Below, piece by piece: positions 1 to 8,438 of a DNA stretch of 64,000 nucleotides (positions are counted from its first letter, which is position 1; the number at the start of each line of letters is the position of its first letter). Both the position numbers and the translations under genes were made by a program. The notes under the pieces were generated by a model. It was given only the letters and a program-made list of their open reading frames with translations. It searched no databases and had not been told where the DNA came from. The DNA comes from Paraburkholderia sp. LEh10 (lineage in GTDB: Bacteria > Pseudomonadota > Gammaproteobacteria > Burkholderiales > Burkholderiaceae). Where the stretch lies: contig NZ_JAGIPX010000018.1 of the NCBI RefSeq assembly GCF_017814945.1, positions 62,001 through 126,000 of the forward strand, given 5' to 3'.

Positions 1-94
1 GTGCGCCGACTGCCGGCAGCGTGCCGTCTTCGGCTGCGCGCACTACCGTGAAGCCGTCGTCGACGATTGCGCGGTCCTTGATAATCGATGCCAT
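1..94 (-). CDS. DUF934 family protein (partial, N-terminus only)
   Basis: Only the first 31 codons lie in the window; the gene continues past the left edge. The start is ATG at 92-94 (reverse strand), and the peptide begins MASIIKDRAIVDDGFTVVRA. DUF934 proteins are small and are usually encoded directly downstream of cysI and upstream of cysH in Burkholderiales. That is exactly the position here: the cysI stop lies 21 bases upstream on the same strand. A role in assimilatory sulfate reduction is inferred from context only; no catalytic motif is visible in the fragment. Confidence 0.75.
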   Translation of the reverse strand, partial: MASIIKDRAIVDDGFTVVRAAEDGTLPAVGA

Positions 95-115
95 CTGCTA
101 GTGTCCTTGTCCTCG

Positions 116-1795
116 TTACGCGTGAGCCGGTTGACGCGATGCGTACACGCGTTCCTTGAACGGCGCGATGCCGATGCGGTTGTACGTGTCGATGAAGCGT
201 TCGCCGTCGATGCGGTTCTCGACGAACGTATCGATCACCTTCGACACCACGTCGGGCATTTCTTCCGCCGAGAACGACGGGCCGATCACACGGCCGAGCT
301 TCGCGCCGTCGGCGCCCGTGCCCTGCTCGCCGCCGAGCGACACCTGGTACCACTCGGAGCCATCCTTGTCGACGCCCAGCACGCCGATGTTGCCGACGTG
401 ATGGTGACCGCACGAATTCATGCAGCCCGAGATGTTCAGCGACAGGTCGCCGAGGTCGTACACGAAGTCCATGTCGTCGAAGCGCTGCTGGATCGCCTGC
501 GCAATCGGAATCGACTTTGCATTCGCGAGCGAGCAGAAATCGCCGCCCGGGCACGCGATGATGTCCGTCAGCAGACCGATGTTCGGCGTCGCAAAACCCT
601 GCGCCTTCGCCTTTTCCCACAGCGCGTACAGGTCGCGCTTCTTCACGTTCGCGAGAATCAGATTCTGCTCGTGCGACACGCGAATCTCGCCGAACGAGTA
701 TTCGTCGGCCCAGTCGGCAACGGCTTCCATCTGCTTGTCGGTCGCATCGCCGGGCGCGATGTCGCGTGGCTTCAGCGAAATCGTCACCGATGCATAGCCT
801 GACACGCGGTGCGGGCGCACATTGCGCTCGACCCAGCGCGCGAACGGCTTGCTTTCGAGCAGATGCTTTTCGAACGACGTATCCGTGCCCGGCAGCTTCT
901 CGTAGACAGGCGGCTGGAAGTATTGCGACACGCGCTGCACTTCGGCTTGCGTCAGCGTCGACGGGCCGTCCTTCAGGTGTTGCCACTCCTGCTCGACCTG
1001 CTGCGAGAACTTCTCGGGCGACAGCGCCTTCACGAGAATCTTGATGCGCGCCTTATACAGGTTGTCGCGGCGGCCGTAGCGGTTGTACACGCGCAGCACG
1101 GCTTCGCAGTACGTCAGCAGATGCTGCCACGGCAGGTCTTCCTTGATGATCGAACCGATGATGGGCGTGCGGCCGAGACCGCCGCCCGCCATGATGCTGA
1201 CGACCACTTCGCCCGCGGCATTCTTCTTCAGATAGACGCCCAGGTCGTGGATCTGCACGGCGGCGCGGTCTTGCTTCGAGCCCGACACGGCGATCTTGAA
1301 CTTGCGCGGCAGCCACGCGAATTCCGGGTGGAACGTCGACCACTGGCGCATGATCTCGGCCCACGGACGCGGATCGACGATCTCATCGGGCGCGACGCCC
1401 GCGAACTGGTCGGCGGTGATGTTGCGGATGCAGTTGCCCGAGGTCTGGATCCCGTGCATCTGTACGGACGCGAGCTTGCGCAGGATTTCCGGCGTTTCTT
1501 CGAGCTTGATCCAGTTGTACTGGATGTTCGAGCGCGTCGAGAAGTGGCCGTAGCCGCGGTCGTGCTCGCGCGCGATCGTCCCGAGCATGCGAAGCTGGTC
1601 GCTGCGCAGGTTGCCGTACGGAATCGCGATGCGGTGCATGTACGCGTGGCGCTGCATGTATAGGCCGTTTTGCAGGCGCAGCGGGCGGAATTCTTCTTCG
1701 CTCAATTCGCCGGACAGACGGCGACGAACCTGGTCGGCGTATTGCGCGACGCGTTCATCGACGATGGTCTGGTCGTACTGATCGTATTGGTACAT
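116..1795 (-). CDS. cysI: Sulfite reductase (siroheme, 4Fe-4S) beta subunit / nitrite-sulfite reductase
   Basis: A 559-residue cytoplasmic enzyme that reduces sulfite to sulfide with six electrons in cysteine biosynthesis. The siroheme/4Fe-4S ligands are visible as CPGGDFC (about C414 and C420) and SGCMNSCGHHH (about C458 and C462), the Cx5C...Cx3C pattern of the NIR/SIR family. The duplicated ferredoxin-like/siroheme half-domains fill the rest. I start at the ATG giving MYQYDQYDQ; an upstream in-frame start adding nine residues is possible but lacks similarity. It is transcribed divergently from the cysB-type regulator and leads into the DUF934 gene, the usual order in Burkholderiales. No redox partner (cysJ) is visible, so electrons presumably come from ferredoxin or another donor (inference). 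Confidence 0.93.
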   Translation of the reverse strand: MYQYDQYDQTIVDERVAQYADQVRRRLSGELSEEEFRPLRLQNGLYMQRHAYMHRIAIPYGNLRSDQLRMLGTIAREHDRGYGHFSTRSNIQYNWIKLEETPEILRKLASVQMHGIQTSGNCIRNITADQFAGVAPDEIVDPRPWAEIMRQWSTFHPEFAWLPRKFKIAVSGSKQDRAAVQIHDLGVYLKKNAAGEVVVSIMAGGGLGRTPIIGSIIKEDLPWQHLLTYCEAVLRVYNRYGRRDNLYKARIKILVKALSPEKFSQQVEQEWQHLKDGPSTLTQAEVQRVSQYFQPPVYEKLPGTDTSFEKHLLESKPFARWVERNVRPHRVSGYASVTISLKPRDIAPGDATDKQMEAVADWADEYSFGEIRVSHEQNLILANVKKRDLYALWEKAKAQGFATPNIGLLTDIIACPGGDFCSLANAKSIPIAQAIQQRFDDMDFVYDLGDLSLNISGCMNSCGHHHVGNIGVLGVDKDGSEWYQVSLGGEQGTGADGAKLGRVIGPSFSAEEMPDVVSKVIDTFVENRIDGERFIDTYNRIGIAPFKERVYASRQPAHA

Positions 1796-2029
1796 TCGGG
1801 GACCCCAGGTTGTTCGTCTCACACCAACACGGCGTTCCGGTTACGCCGCGCCTCGGATTCGTCATTCCAGTCATCTTTGAGCGCGACGGCCGCCGGCCGT
1901 TTAGACGCATCGCTCATTTGCTAATGACAAAAACAGATATCCATATTGAAAAAACTGGACAAATCGTAATAAACTCGCCTTATATTTCAAACGACTAAAA
2001 AATTCTTTTGATATGCGGCGAGGTTATAT
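1796..2029. promoter_or_regulatory. Divergent cysI / cysB promoter region
   Basis: The 234-bp gap between the divergent cysI and cysB starts is far more A+T-rich than its surroundings between about 1920 and 2020. On the plus strand a possible -35 TGGACA (1956-1961) and -10 TATATT (1981-1986) are separated by 19 bp, longer than ideal. CysB-family regulators commonly bind such divergent gaps and activate sulfur genes in response to N-acetylserine, so autoregulation plus cysI activation is likely. That is family knowledge, not something the sequence proves. Confidence 0.45.
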
Positions 2030-2971
2030 ATGAACCTGCATCAGTTCCGCTTCGTGCGCGAGGCCGTCCGCCAGAACTTCAACCTGACGGAAGCCGCCAA
2101 GGCGCTGTATACAAGCCAGCCGGGCGTCTCGAAGGCGATCATCGAGCTGGAGGACGAACTGGGCGTCGAGATCTTCACGCGGCACGGCAAGCGCGTGCGT
2201 TCGCTGACGGAGCCGGGGCGGATCATCCTTGCCTCGGTCGAACGGATCTTGCAGGAAGTCGAGAGCCTGAAGCGCGTCGGTAAAGATTACGCGGCGCAGG
2301 ATCAGGGCAATCTGGTGATCGCCGCGACGCACACGCAGGCGCGCTACTCGCTGCCCGCCGCAATCGCGGAGTTCAAGAAGCGCTTCCCCAAGGTGCACCT
2401 GTCGATCCTGCAAGGCAGTCCCACTCAGGTCGCCGAAATGGTGCTGCACGACCAGGCCGACGTCGCGATCGCGACGGAGGCGCTGTCGAGCTACAAGGAA
2501 CTGGTGTCGCTGCCGTGCTTCACGTGGCACCACATCGCCGTGATGCCCGCCGATCATCCGCTGCTCGAGCGCAAGCAACTGTCGATCGACGATCTGACCC
2601 AATATCCGCTGATCACGTACGACAACGCGTTCGCGGGCCGCACGAAGATCAATGAAGCGTTCCGCCTGCGTGGCCTGCATCCCGACATCGTGCTCGAAGC
2701 GATCGACGCCGACGTGATCAAGACGTACGTCGAACTGGGGCTCGGCGTCGGCATCATGGCCGATATCGCATTCAACGGCGAGCGCGACCGCCATCTGCGC
2801 GCGATGCCCGTCGGCCACCTGTTCGGCAGCAACGTGACGCGCGTCGCGCTCAAACAGGGCGCGTATCTGCGCAGCTATGTGTATACGCTCGTCGAACTGC
2901 TGTCGCCGAACCTGAACCGCAAGCTGATCGAGCAGGCGCTCAAGGGCGATCACGAAACGTACGAGCTTTGA
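2030..2971 (+). CDS. cysB: CysB-family LysR-type transcriptional regulator
   Basis: A 313-residue LysR-type regulator: winged helix-turn-helix at about residues 1-60 (NLTEAAKALYTSQPGVSKAI) and a periplasmic-binding-like co-inducer domain from about 90 to 300. The start MNLHQFRFVREAVRQNFNLT and the linker GNLVIAATHTQARYSLP are characteristic of the CysB/Cbl subgroup rather than generic LysR proteins. CysB-type proteins activate sulfate-assimilation genes when sulfur is limiting. The gene is divergent from cysI, which fits. A Cbl-like paralogue specialised for organosulfur genes cannot be excluded from the sequence alone. Confidence 0.88.
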   Translation: MNLHQFRFVREAVRQNFNLTEAAKALYTSQPGVSKAIIELEDELGVEIFTRHGKRVRSLTEPGRIILASVERILQEVESLKRVGKDYAAQDQGNLVIAATHTQARYSLPAAIAEFKKRFPKVHLSILQGSPTQVAEMVLHDQADVAIATEALSSYKELVSLPCFTWHHIAVMPADHPLLERKQLSIDDLTQYPLITYDNAFAGRTKINEAFRLRGLHPDIVLEAIDADVIKTYVELGLGVGIMADIAFNGERDRHLRAMPVGHLFGSNVTRVALKQGAYLRSYVYTLVELLSPNLNRKLIEQALKGDHETYEL

Positions 2972-3036
2972 GGTTTTTGTCCAGCTATAACAACCGCCGC
3001 AACCGCCGGATTCAACCGCTACGGAGACTTTTTCGC

Positions 3037-4209
3037 ATGTCGTCGCACAAGAACAAACTCACGCACGCACTGTCACGCGCCGCCGCACTCGGCGCACTGC
3101 TCTTCGCCGCCGCCGCGCACGCGGACATCAAGGTCGGCATCGATCTGTCGAGCACGGGCCCGGCCGCCGCGATCGGCATCACGAGCAAGAACGCGATGCT
3201 GATGTGGCCGAAGACGATCGCCGGCCTGCCGGCGCAGTACATCGTGCTCGACGACGGCTCCGATCCGGGCGCCGCCGTGCGCAATATCCGCAAGCTCATC
3301 AACGAGGATCATGTCGACGTGATCGTCGGGCCGAACGTGACGCCCGCCGCGCTCGCCGCGCTCGATCCCGTTGCCGAGAGCCAGACGCCGATGATCACGC
3401 TGATCGGCTCGGCAAGCGTGGTCGAACCGCAGGAAGGCAAGAAGGTCTGGGCGTTCAAGATGGCGCAGACCGACAGTGCGATGGCCGACGTGATGACGCG
3501 CTACATGTCGAACCATAACGTCAGGACGGTGGGCTTCATCGGTTTCGCAGACAGCTACGGCGACAGCTGGCTCAACGAGTTCACGAAGTTCGCGGCGCTG
3601 CGCCATATCCAGATCGTCGCGACGGAGCGCTTCAACCGCACCGACGCGAGCGTGACGGGCCAGGTGCTGAAGCTGATGGCCGCGAAACCCGACGCGATCC
3701 TGATCGCGGGCGCGGGCACGCCAACGGTGCTGCCGCAGCGCACGCTCGTCGAGCGCGGCTACAAAGGCGCGATCTATCAGACGCACGGCATTGCGACGCC
3801 GGAGTTCATCAAGCTCGGCGGCAAGGATGTCGACGGCACGCTGTTCCCCACGCAGCCTGTCGTCGTCGCACGCACGCTGCCCGCCGATCATCCGGCGAAG
3901 AAGGCCGCGCTTGCGTTCGTCAACGCATATGAAGCGCAATATGGGCCGAACACGGTCACGCAATTCGCAGGCGACGCGGCGGGTGTGTATCCGCGCTTGC
4001 AGGATGCCGTCGCGCGTGCGTTGAAGACGGCCCAGCCGGGCACGCCGGAGTTTCGTGCGGCGCTGCGCACGGAACTCGAACACGCGCATGAACTGGTGGT
4101 GCCGAACGGCGTCGTGAATACGAGCGCGAAGGATCACGTCGGGCTGGATCAGCGGGCGAGCGTGATGGGGATCATCAAGGACGGGAAGTTTACTTACTTG
4201 AGCCAGTGA
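3037..4209 (+). CDS. ABC transporter periplasmic substrate-binding protein, branched-chain amino acid (LivK) type
   Basis: A 390-residue precursor with a cleavable signal peptide (basic start MSSHKNK, then a hydrophobic Ala/Leu run ending AAAHA-D at about residue 28). The mature part is a type I periplasmic binding fold: IKVGIDLSSTGPAAAIG at the start and DPGAAVRNIRKLINEDHVDVIVGP after it are typical of the LivJ/LivK family. I start at the ATG at 3037 because ACGGAGAC lies just upstream; the longer frame reading into cysB would bury the signal peptide. No permease or ATPase gene is adjacent, so the protein is an orphan that must work with a transporter encoded elsewhere. Its position 65 bp after cysB suggests co-transcription and perhaps a sulfur-containing ligand (inference). 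Confidence 0.85.
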   Translation: MSSHKNKLTHALSRAAALGALLFAAAAHADIKVGIDLSSTGPAAAIGITSKNAMLMWPKTIAGLPAQYIVLDDGSDPGAAVRNIRKLINEDHVDVIVGPNVTPAALAALDPVAESQTPMITLIGSASVVEPQEGKKVWAFKMAQTDSAMADVMTRYMSNHNVRTVGFIGFADSYGDSWLNEFTKFAALRHIQIVATERFNRTDASVTGQVLKLMAAKPDAILIAGAGTPTVLPQRTLVERGYKGAIYQTHGIATPEFIKLGGKDVDGTLFPTQPVVVARTLPADHPAKKAALAFVNAYEAQYGPNTVTQFAGDAAGVYPRLQDAVARALKTAQPGTPEFRAALRTELEHAHELVVPNGVVNTSAKDHVGLDQRASVMGIIKDGKFTYLSQ

Positions 4210-4266
4210 GTGAGCCAGTGCTTGAGCCAATCAGCGTTTCGCGCCGAAGCGCCGATTCTGCGCGGC

Positions 4267-4298
4267 GGCTGCGGCCGGTAAGCGAACTGGCCGCAGCC
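4267..4298. terminator. Possible bidirectional hairpin between convergent genes
   Basis: A perfect 10-bp stem, GGCTGCGGCC (4267-4276) and GGCCGCAGCC (4289-4298), with a 12-base loop sits in the 99-bp gap between the convergent binding-protein and glycosyltransferase-like genes. No clear U-tract follows in either direction, so termination activity is uncertain. Confidence 0.4.
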
Positions 4299-4308
4299 AT
4301 CAGCACTG

Positions 4309-5697
4309 CTACGACAAAAATCCTACCGCCTCATCGATCACGCTGCGCCAGTCGCCCGTCACCGTCTGACGCAGCGGCTTCGTGTCCCCCATCCACGGCG
4401 ACGAGTCGCCGTCGATGCCCCAGCGCCATTCGCTCGCCACATTCAGCGGCACAATCGTGAACTTGCCGAGCATGGCGCTCAAATTCGCGACGCCTGAATC
4501 GACGGCCATGACGGCATCCATCTGTTCGATGCACGCCGCCGTCTGCGCGAACGTCCTGATGCCCGGCCCATAGACGCTGATATTTCCCGACGGCATCCCG
4601 GCAAAACCCTGTGCATCGGGATGATGCAGGCTCACGAAATGCCGCTTCGCCGCAACGGCGGGATGCGTGACCAGACGGTCCACTTCGCTGAGCGGCAGGC
4701 TGCGCCGGATCGCGGAACAACGCATCACCGCGCCGACTTCATGCGCGTGCCGCTGGTTGCAGTCCCAGAAAATGCCCACTAGCGATTTGCCCGGCTGCGC
4801 CGCGCGCAATTCGCGCGCCCATGCGGCGGCCGCCTCGCGCTCCGCGTCCGGCGCGCGCAGATACGCCGGGAAGAACGGTGACGGCAGCGGCGATTGCTGT
4901 GCAGCCATCAACGGCAGATGCAGCAGCGTCGCATGCAGATCGGGCGCGAATTCGCGGATCTGAGAGGCCAGCGCTTCGGGCAACGCTTCGCGATGATGTA
5001 ACGGACGCTGCGCGCTTACCACCCGACAGCCCGGCAACGACGCCTGCATCAGCGCATGCACTTGCACGTCGCAGGTGATCATCAACTGTGCGCCCGCCGC
5101 CTGCCATTGCCGCACGCCGGCGAAGAACAGGAACTGGTCGCCGTAGCCCATCTGATGCGTGATCAGCACGCGCTTGCCGCTCAGGTCCCTTTCGCCCGAC
5201 CACGTCGGAACGCCGACGGGCTGATAGTTGCCGCTATCGCTGTCATTGCGTGCGAGCCAAGGCTCGAAGCCCATCGGGCGCGCGACGCGCAGCAGTGCCT
5301 CGCCATACAGATGCTCGGCCTTGCGCGCGAACCATTCGCCGTCGGCGGCGGCCTTGCGCCACGCGTCGCGCAACATGGGAATTCCGCGCTCGGTATCGCC
5401 CGACATCACGAGGCTGTGGCCGAGACTCATCTCGTGATAAGCGCGCTTCCACGGCAGCGCCGCATGGTTGCGCAACGTTGCAACGGCATCGAAATGCCGG
5501 CCCAGCAGCGTCAACGCATGCGCGCGCCAGTTCACGAACTCCAGGTCTCGCGGCTCGATCGCGAGCGCGCGCTCGGTGTACGGCAGCAGTTCGTCGTCGC
5601 GCCTGTTTTCGATTAGCGCGACGCAGACGGCGCGCAATCTGTCGATGTCGGCGGGCGCGTGCGCAAGTGCATCGAGGGCGTCCTGGAGTGATGACAT
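4309..5697 (-). CDS. TPR-containing glycosyltransferase-like protein
   Basis: A 462-residue protein without a signal peptide. The N-terminal ~150 residues are helical with TPR-like periodicity (ERALAIEPRDLEFVNWRAHA; MSLGHSLVMSGDTERGIPML). The C-terminal ~270 residues resemble the GT-B/glycosyltransferase family 9-like domain found in TPR glycosyltransferases: KRVLITHQMGYGDQFLFF, then near the end AVDSGVANLSAMLGK and EWRWGIDGDSSPWMG, the usual D-S/T-x-A-x-L-x-x-x-L-G-K and WRW motifs. Substrate is unknown; protein or polysaccharide glycosylation is possible. It is monocistronic and convergent with the upstream binding-protein gene. Confidence 0.7.
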   Translation of the reverse strand: MSSLQDALDALAHAPADIDRLRAVCVALIENRRDDELLPYTERALAIEPRDLEFVNWRAHALTLLGRHFDAVATLRNHAALPWKRAYHEMSLGHSLVMSGDTERGIPMLRDAWRKAAADGEWFARKAEHLYGEALLRVARPMGFEPWLARNDSDSGNYQPVGVPTWSGERDLSGKRVLITHQMGYGDQFLFFAGVRQWQAAGAQLMITCDVQVHALMQASLPGCRVVSAQRPLHHREALPEALASQIREFAPDLHATLLHLPLMAAQQSPLPSPFFPAYLRAPDAEREAAAAWARELRAAQPGKSLVGIFWDCNQRHAHEVGAVMRCSAIRRSLPLSEVDRLVTHPAVAAKRHFVSLHHPDAQGFAGMPSGNISVYGPGIRTFAQTAACIEQMDAVMAVDSGVANLSAMLGKFTIVPLNVASEWRWGIDGDSSPWMGDTKPLRQTVTGDWRSVIDEAVGFLS

Positions 5698-5832
5698 AAC
5701 GTGGATCGTGATGTTGTTCTTCGGAAGGGCTGAGCCGCGATGAGATCACGGCGACGGCAACTGGCGCGCGAGTATACGTCGTAGAATCGTGCAGCAATCT
5801 CAAAACTTCAAGCTGCGACGCAGCTCACGATC

Positions 5833-6090
5833 ATGCGCACGACCCGAGCCATCCACGCCGTAGAACGGCTGAAGACCCGCAGCGGCAATCCGCGTTTTGC
5901 GGCGATCAGCCTGTCAGGCGGACTGTTCTATCTCGTCGACAAGTCCAGCGGCACGGACCGGAAAATTTCCGATCCGCTGCCGCTCGACGAGTTCGTGAAG
6001 TTCGTCGACGCATATGGTCCGAAGAAGCCGCGCAAGGTCAGCAAGCTCGATCTCGCGTTCGAGGAGCAGATCAAGCGCAGCAAGAGTTGA
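5833..6090 (+). CDS. Small conserved hypothetical protein (85 aa)
   Basis: An 85-residue basic protein with no signal peptide, membrane segment or recognised motif. Coding is supported by a continuous frame with strong GC third-position bias and by a protein-like composition: an N-terminal basic stretch, central FAAISLSGGLFYLVDK, and a lysine-rich C-terminus. It lies alone between the glycosyltransferase-like gene (divergent) and the sugar-catabolic operon (convergent). Function unknown. Confidence 0.6.
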   Translation: MRTTRAIHAVERLKTRSGNPRFAAISLSGGLFYLVDKSSGTDRKISDPLPLDEFVKFVDAYGPKKPRKVSKLDLAFEEQIKRSKS

Positions 6091-6100
6091 GTGTCTACCG

Positions 6101-7246
6101 TCAGCCGTGCTGCACATCCGTCCACGACAGGTTGGCGTGACTGTCGAACACCGCGTTGATAAAGCGCAAGCCCGCGACGCCATCGTCGACGGTCGTGAGC
6201 AGGCGGCTTTCCTCAGGTAGCGGCAGACCCGCATCGATGGCCTCGATCTGCAGCGCGGCATCCTTGTACAACTGCGCGAACGCTTCCAGATAACCTTCGG
6301 GATGCCCGGGCGGCACGCGTGTCGCATGCCGCGCAATCGCGCTGTCGACACGCCCGCGCGTCAGCCTTTGCGCCGCGCCGCCCAAGGGCGTGAAGAGCAG
6401 CTCGTTGGGGTTCTCCTGATCGAATGCAACACTGGCCGTCGTGCCATACACGCGCAGGCGCAGCGCGTTCTCGGCGCCGCTCGCCACCTGGCTCGCCCAT
6501 AGCATGCCGCGCGCGCCGTTCCTGTAGCGCAACATGGCCTGGATGTGATCGTCGACCTGGCGGCCCGCGACGAATGTGTGCAGTTCCGCGGCGATCGCCT
6601 CCGGCAGCATGCCCGTCGCGAACGCGGCGAGGTGATACGCATGCGTGCCGATATCGCCGAGGCATCCGGCGCGGCCCGCCTGCTTCGGATCGGTGCGCCA
6701 GGCGGCCTGACGGTTCTCGCCCGTGCGCTCGATCGGATTCGCGAGCCAGTCCTGTGCATATTCGACCTGCACGACGCGCACCTCGCCGATCTCGCCTTGT
6801 TCGACGAGCTCGCGCGCATGCCGCAACATCGGATAGCCGGAATAGGTGTGCGTCAACGCGAACAGACGCTTTTTCTCGCGAGCCAGTTTCGCCAGCGCTT
6901 CGCCTTCTTCGAGCGTCATCGCGAGCGGCTTGTCGCAGATCACATGAATGCCCGCATCCAGAAACGCGGTCGCAACGGGCGCGTGCAGATGGTTCGGCGT
7001 GACGATCGCGACTGCGTCGATGCCATCGTCGCGCGCGGCCTCGGCGCGCGCCATCTCGTCCCAGCTCGCGTAGCTGCGCGCGATGCCCGCCTCGTCGGCG
7101 CTCGCCTGCGCACGGTCCCGATCCGACGACAACGCGCCCGCCACCAGTTCGAAGCGATCGTCGATGCGCGCCGCGATCCGATGCACCGCGCCGATGAATG
7201 CGCCCTGTCCGCCGCCGACCATTCCCAGCCTGAGTCTTCGTGTCAT
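6101..7246 (-). CDS. Gfo/Idh/MocA family NAD(P)-dependent oxidoreductase
   Basis: A 381-residue dehydrogenase. An N-terminal Rossmann fold (LRLGMVGGGQGAFIGAVHR, residues about 5-23) is followed by the family's substrate/cofactor motif CDKPLAM (about residue 96; DKP in place of the commoner EKP). The C-terminal alpha/beta domain carries GDIGTHAYHL, whose His is normally catalytic. Members oxidise sugars, inositols or related polyols. It is the last gene of a minus-strand operon with a TIM-barrel isomerase and a sugar ABC transporter, so it probably oxidises the imported compound or its keto derivative. The precise substrate cannot be read from the sequence. Confidence 0.85.
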   Translation of the reverse strand: MTRRLRLGMVGGGQGAFIGAVHRIAARIDDRFELVAGALSSDRDRAQASADEAGIARSYASWDEMARAEAARDDGIDAVAIVTPNHLHAPVATAFLDAGIHVICDKPLAMTLEEGEALAKLAREKKRLFALTHTYSGYPMLRHARELVEQGEIGEVRVVQVEYAQDWLANPIERTGENRQAAWRTDPKQAGRAGCLGDIGTHAYHLAAFATGMLPEAIAAELHTFVAGRQVDDHIQAMLRYRNGARGMLWASQVASGAENALRLRVYGTTASVAFDQENPNELLFTPLGGAAQRLTRGRVDSAIARHATRVPPGHPEGYLEAFAQLYKDAALQIEAIDAGLPLPEESRLLTTVDDGVAGLRFINAVFDSHANLSWTDVQHG

Positions 7247-7271
7247 CGTCGTCTGCTCCTGTATGTGAGTC

Positions 7272-8321
7272 TCACAGGCCGAGCACGCGCTTGAGTTGCG
7301 CGGTATCGGCGCCGCTGCCCGCGAAGTCGTCGAATGCGCGCTCGGCCACGCGGATGATGTGCCGCCTGATGAACTCCGCGCCTTCGCGCGCGCCGTCTTC
7401 GGGGTGCTTCAACGCGCACTCCCACTCGAGCACGGCCCAGCCGGGAAAATCGTACTGCGCCATCTTCGAGAAGATCGCGCCGAAATCGATCTGCCCGTCG
7501 CCGAGCGAGCGGAAGCGCCCCGCGCGCTCGACCCAGCCGCTGTAGCCGCCGTACACGCCCTGCCGTCCGTTCGGCCTGAACTCGGCGTCCTTCACGTGAA
7601 AAGCCTTGATGCGCTCGTGATAGATATCGATGAACGCGAGATAGTCGAGCTGCTGCAACACGAAATGGCTCGGATCGAACAGGATGTTCGCGCGCTTGTG
7701 ACCCTTCACCACCGATAGAAAGCGTTCGAACGTCACGCCATCGTGCAGGTCTTCGCCCGGATGCAGCTCGTAGCAGACGTCGACGCCCGCTTCGTCGAAT
7801 GCATCGAGAATCGGCGTCCAGCGGCGCGCGAGTTCGTCGAACGCGGCTTCGACGAGGCCTGCGGGACGCTGCGGCCACGGATAGAAGTATGGCCACGCGA
7901 GCGCGCCCGAAAACGACACATGCGCCGCGAGCCCGAGCCGTTGCGATGCCTTCGCGGCCCACTTCATCTGCTGGATCGCCCATTGCGTGCGCGCTGCCGG
8001 ATCGCCACGCACCTGAGGCGCGGCGAAGCCGTCGAACAGCACGTCATACGCGGGATGCACGGCGACCAGTTGCCCCTGCAGATGCGTCGACAGTTCCGTG
8101 ATCGTCACGCCTGCGTCGGTGACGACGCCGAGCAGATCGTCGCAATACGTCTGGCTCGACGCCGCCTGTTCGAGATCCACGAGGCGCGGATCGGCGGGCA
8201 CCTGGATGCCCTTGTAGCCGAGATTCGCGGCCCAGTTGGCGAGATGCGCGAGATTGTCGAATGGCGCCTTGTCACCCATGAACTGCGCGAGAAAGATTGC
8301 CGGCCCTTTGATCGTTTTCAT
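7272..8321 (-). CDS. Sugar phosphate isomerase/epimerase family TIM-barrel protein
   Basis: A 349-residue protein of the xylose-isomerase-like (AP endonuclease 2) TIM-barrel family. Visible landmarks are the metal-binding acids and histidines spaced over the barrel: CYELHPGED, NILFDPSHFVLQ, KAFHVKDAEF and VLEWECALKH. These match the Glu/Asp/His quartet used by inosose dehydratases, tagatose epimerases and related enzymes. It lies 25 bp upstream of the oxidoreductase and downstream of the binding protein in the same operon. Such pairs act on keto-sugars or keto-inositols. I infer isomerisation, epimerisation or dehydration of the imported sugar. Confidence 0.82.
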   Translation of the reverse strand: MKTIKGPAIFLAQFMGDKAPFDNLAHLANWAANLGYKGIQVPADPRLVDLEQAASSQTYCDDLLGVVTDAGVTITELSTHLQGQLVAVHPAYDVLFDGFAAPQVRGDPAARTQWAIQQMKWAAKASQRLGLAAHVSFSGALAWPYFYPWPQRPAGLVEAAFDELARRWTPILDAFDEAGVDVCYELHPGEDLHDGVTFERFLSVVKGHKRANILFDPSHFVLQQLDYLAFIDIYHERIKAFHVKDAEFRPNGRQGVYGGYSGWVERAGRFRSLGDGQIDFGAIFSKMAQYDFPGWAVLEWECALKHPEDGAREGAEFIRRHIIRVAERAFDDFAGSGADTAQLKRVLGL

Positions 8322-8438
8322 CGAGCATCTCCCGTCGATGGATTGAAGCGGTGAAAGATTGAAGCCGTGATACGCGGGACGCGGGCGCGGCCTTCGTGTC
8401 GAACGACAAAGGCTGCGCGCTGCTTAGGAAACCTACGA

